Assembly (NCBI GenBank): GCA_902491375.1
Contig: CABUHE010000013.1
Span: 1 to 51,187, forward strand
Source: an uncultured Prevotella sp.
Lineage (GTDB): Bacteria > Bacteroidota > Bacteroidia > Bacteroidales > Bacteroidaceae
Direction of reading: 5' to 3'
Length of the DNA: 51,187 nt
Below are positions 49,747-51,187 of this stretch, piece by piece (position 1 is the stretch's first letter; each line of letters begins with the position of its first letter). The notes under the pieces are model-generated. The model was not told the origin of the DNA. It searched no databases and saw only the letters and a program-made list of their open reading frames with translations. The position numbers and the translations under genes were made by a program.

Positions 49747-50592
49747 CTATGCATTACGCAGGCTCTCAATTCTCTTTGTTATCTCATCGATAGCCTCAGC
49801 ATACTCCTCAGGCGTGGGCACACCATGATGCCACTTCAGCACATTCTCCATATAAGAAACGTGGAAACCCTTAGTAGTATGAAGTATTACCATGTGAGGT
49901 TTTCCGTTGTTGAAGTCAATACCCTCAACACAATTGACAATAGCCCCCATATCGTTTCCGTCAACATCGTGAACATCCCATCCGAAAGCACGCCAACGCT
50001 CGTCTATCGACTCCAGTTTCATAACATTCTCTGTTGTGTCACTTATCTGCAAACCATTGCGGTCGATAAATGCCACAAGATTATCGAGCTTATAATTACT
50101 GCCGGCCATAGCAGCCTCATATATTGAGCCTTCGCCCTGCTCGCCGTCACCCATCAGCACATAAGTCTTATACGGTTTGCCGTCCATTTTGGCTGCAATG
50201 GCACAACCTACACCGATAGAGAGACCATGGCCCAGCGCACCGCTGTTAAACTCAATGCCCGGCACTTCAACAGTAGGATGTCCTGCAAGCGGTGAAAGAA
50301 AATCGCCGTAAGTGTCAACCAGTTCTTTCGTGATGAATCCTTTAGCCTCAAGCACACAATAGAGTGCCTCAACGCAGTGTCCCTTGCTCATGACAAAGCG
50401 GTCACGTCCTTCCATTTTAGGATTCTTCGGGTCCACGTTCATAATGCGCAGATACAGCGCCGTCAGCACGTTAAGCGACGAAAGGTCGCCGCCTATGTGT
50501 CCGGCCTTGGCCTTATAGACCACCTCTAACAATCGTTTTCTGATTTCCTCGCTTCGCAGTGTCAGCTCGGCGATACTCATTTTGTTCTCCAT
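49747..50592 (-). CDS. Transketolase N-terminal subunit (split form)
   Basis: The 281-residue subunit is the diphosphate-binding half of transketolase. It shows AGHIGGDLSSLNVLTALYL near residue 30, GHGLSIGVGCAIAAKMDGKPY near 120, and the metal-diphosphate motif GDGEQGEGSIYEAAMAGSNYKLDNLVAFIDRNGLQ near 148-183. Histidines expected for donor binding are present (GHIGG, GHPTV). It is the first gene of a leftward block with the C-terminal subunit, kinase and isomerase, and is the likely control point. A -7 element lies 73 bp upstream. Confidence 0.94.
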   Translation of the reverse strand: MENKMSIAELTLRSEEIRKRLLEVVYKAKAGHIGGDLSSLNVLTALYLRIMNVDPKNPKMEGRDRFVMSKGHCVEALYCVLEAKGFITKELVDTYGDFLSPLAGHPTVEVPGIEFNSGALGHGLSIGVGCAIAAKMDGKPYKTYVLMGDGEQGEGSIYEAAMAGSNYKLDNLVAFIDRNGLQISDTTENVMKLESIDERWRAFGWDVHDVDGNDMGAIVNCVEGIDFNNGKPHMVILHTTKGFHVSYMENVLKWHHGVPTPEEYAEAIDEITKRIESLRNA

Positions 50593-50664
50593 ATATAGTC
50601 AGTAATCTGTTATAATAAAATTTCAGTCAGTTTTTTAAGGTAGAAAATCTTCTTGATTTTATCG

Positions 50665-50672
50665 CAAAAATA
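50665..50672 (-). promoter_or_regulatory. Putative -7 element of the split-transketolase block
   Basis: The minus strand reads TATTTTTG, a TAnnTTTG match about 73 bp before the transketolase N start. No TTTG at the right spacing is seen. The remaining bases to 51041 are AT-rich with no gene. Confidence 0.5.
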
Positions 50673-51041
50673 AGAATTATTTTTTGATATAAAAAGGTTT
50701 ATCACAAAAAACAATGATTTATGACATAAAGTCAAGACGTTTAAACGCATTAAGCTTATCACAATTCATATAGTCCTGTAACAGCATACTTTTATTGGCG
50801 ATATATTGTTATTTTCACCGAAAAAACAAGCTAGATATTCTCTTTAATACAACAAAAATTCCAAGCTTTATATCTGCAAATCGGCACAGTCTCTAATGTT
50901 CTGATTATCAGAATATTATATCCAAGAAAACAACAGGTATATTAAAACAGGCAAAAGAAATGTCTTACGGCAAATCAACAAACAATTATATTTAAACATG
51001 AAATATTGATATTCAGATTAAGGAAAATCATTATCAACAAA

Positions 51042-51129
51042 CGGTGATAACCGACCTGCCTGCAAAAGGGCATCTTTTACATTGCAAAAGGTGCCATTCT
51101 ATCTTATAAAAGGTGCCATTTTACAAAGC
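51042..51129. repeat. 22-bp periodic array G (3 clear units, 1 degenerate)
   Basis: Clear units start at 51064, 51086 and 51108: AAAAGGGCATCTTTTACA, AAAAGGTGCCATTCTATC and AAAAGGTGCCATTTTACA, exactly 22 bp apart. The unit expected at 51042 is only weakly similar. The array lies upstream of the split-transketolase block near the end of the window. Confidence 0.7.
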
Positions 51130-51187
51130 AAATGACTATGCCTAAAAAAACTTTACACCCAAAGTTATTACTTACTGGAAAACTTTA

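Noticed and set aside
1..51187. tRNA, rRNA, transposase, integrase or phage genes
   Set aside because: I saw no T-loop-like GTTCGAATC segments in plausible clover-leaf context, and none of the proteins looks like a transposase, recombinase or phage component.

Overview
The window looks like chromosome of a Bacteroidales bacterium, most likely Prevotellaceae (Prevotella or a close relative). Supporting signs are the Bacteroidota -7 promoter element TAnnTTTG upstream of many genes, few Shine-Dalgarno sequences, a BspA-type leucine-rich-repeat surface protein, a NADH dehydrogenase operon without nuoEFG, a fused nuoCD, and the methylmalonyl-CoA mutase/decarboxylase route of propionate formation. 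I see no rRNA, tRNA, insertion sequence, prophage or CRISPR array. Genus and species are inferred, not shown.

Layout. 1-6.8 kb: a short CstA-type transporter converges on a leftward block of YccF, thioredoxin, small protein, alpha/beta hydrolase, YjbQ, 99-residue protein, LysR regulator and YeiH-type exporter. 6.8-9.6 kb: a gene-poor stretch with a strong promoter driving an apparent structured RNA of about 330 nt that ends in a terminator-like stem, then a BspA-like LRR protein and an orphan gene. 9.7-20.1 kb: the leftward nuoA-B-CD-H-I-J-K-L-M-N operon. 20.1-28.3 kb: an N-acetylglucosamine-kinase-like gene, radA, a divergent lipoprotein/TPR pair, and an exported phospholipase D-type enzyme. 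28.7-31.9 kb: an outer-membrane barrel, queC and pgk. 32-41.3 kb: mutA/mutB (leftward), then rightward a YidE/YbjL-type transporter and the gamma, biotin-carrier and beta parts of a sodium-pumping decarboxylase. 41.3-50.6 kb: a LuxR-type regulator, then a leftward carbohydrate block: split transketolase, glycerol-kinase-like FGGY kinase, L-fucose-isomerase-like protein, POT-family transporter and GH28 glycosidase.

How it fits together. The Nuo complex, methylmalonyl-CoA mutase and decarboxylase, and Pgk point to an anaerobic, saccharolytic, succinate/propionate-forming metabolism with ion-motive energy conservation. The last block reads as a catabolic pathway for a pectin-linked sugar. The set isomerase + glycerol-kinase-like kinase + two-subunit transketolase matches the logic of the D-apiose/apulose route, but this is inference.

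The least expected signal is a family of intergenic arrays. At seven places there are about four units of exactly 22 bp (88 bp in total), each unit a degenerate palindrome of the form AAAAGA-nnn-TCTTTT with a short linker. They sit in divergent, convergent and tandem gene contexts, so they are not simply promoters or terminators. The other main candidate is the structured RNA ahead of the LRR gene.
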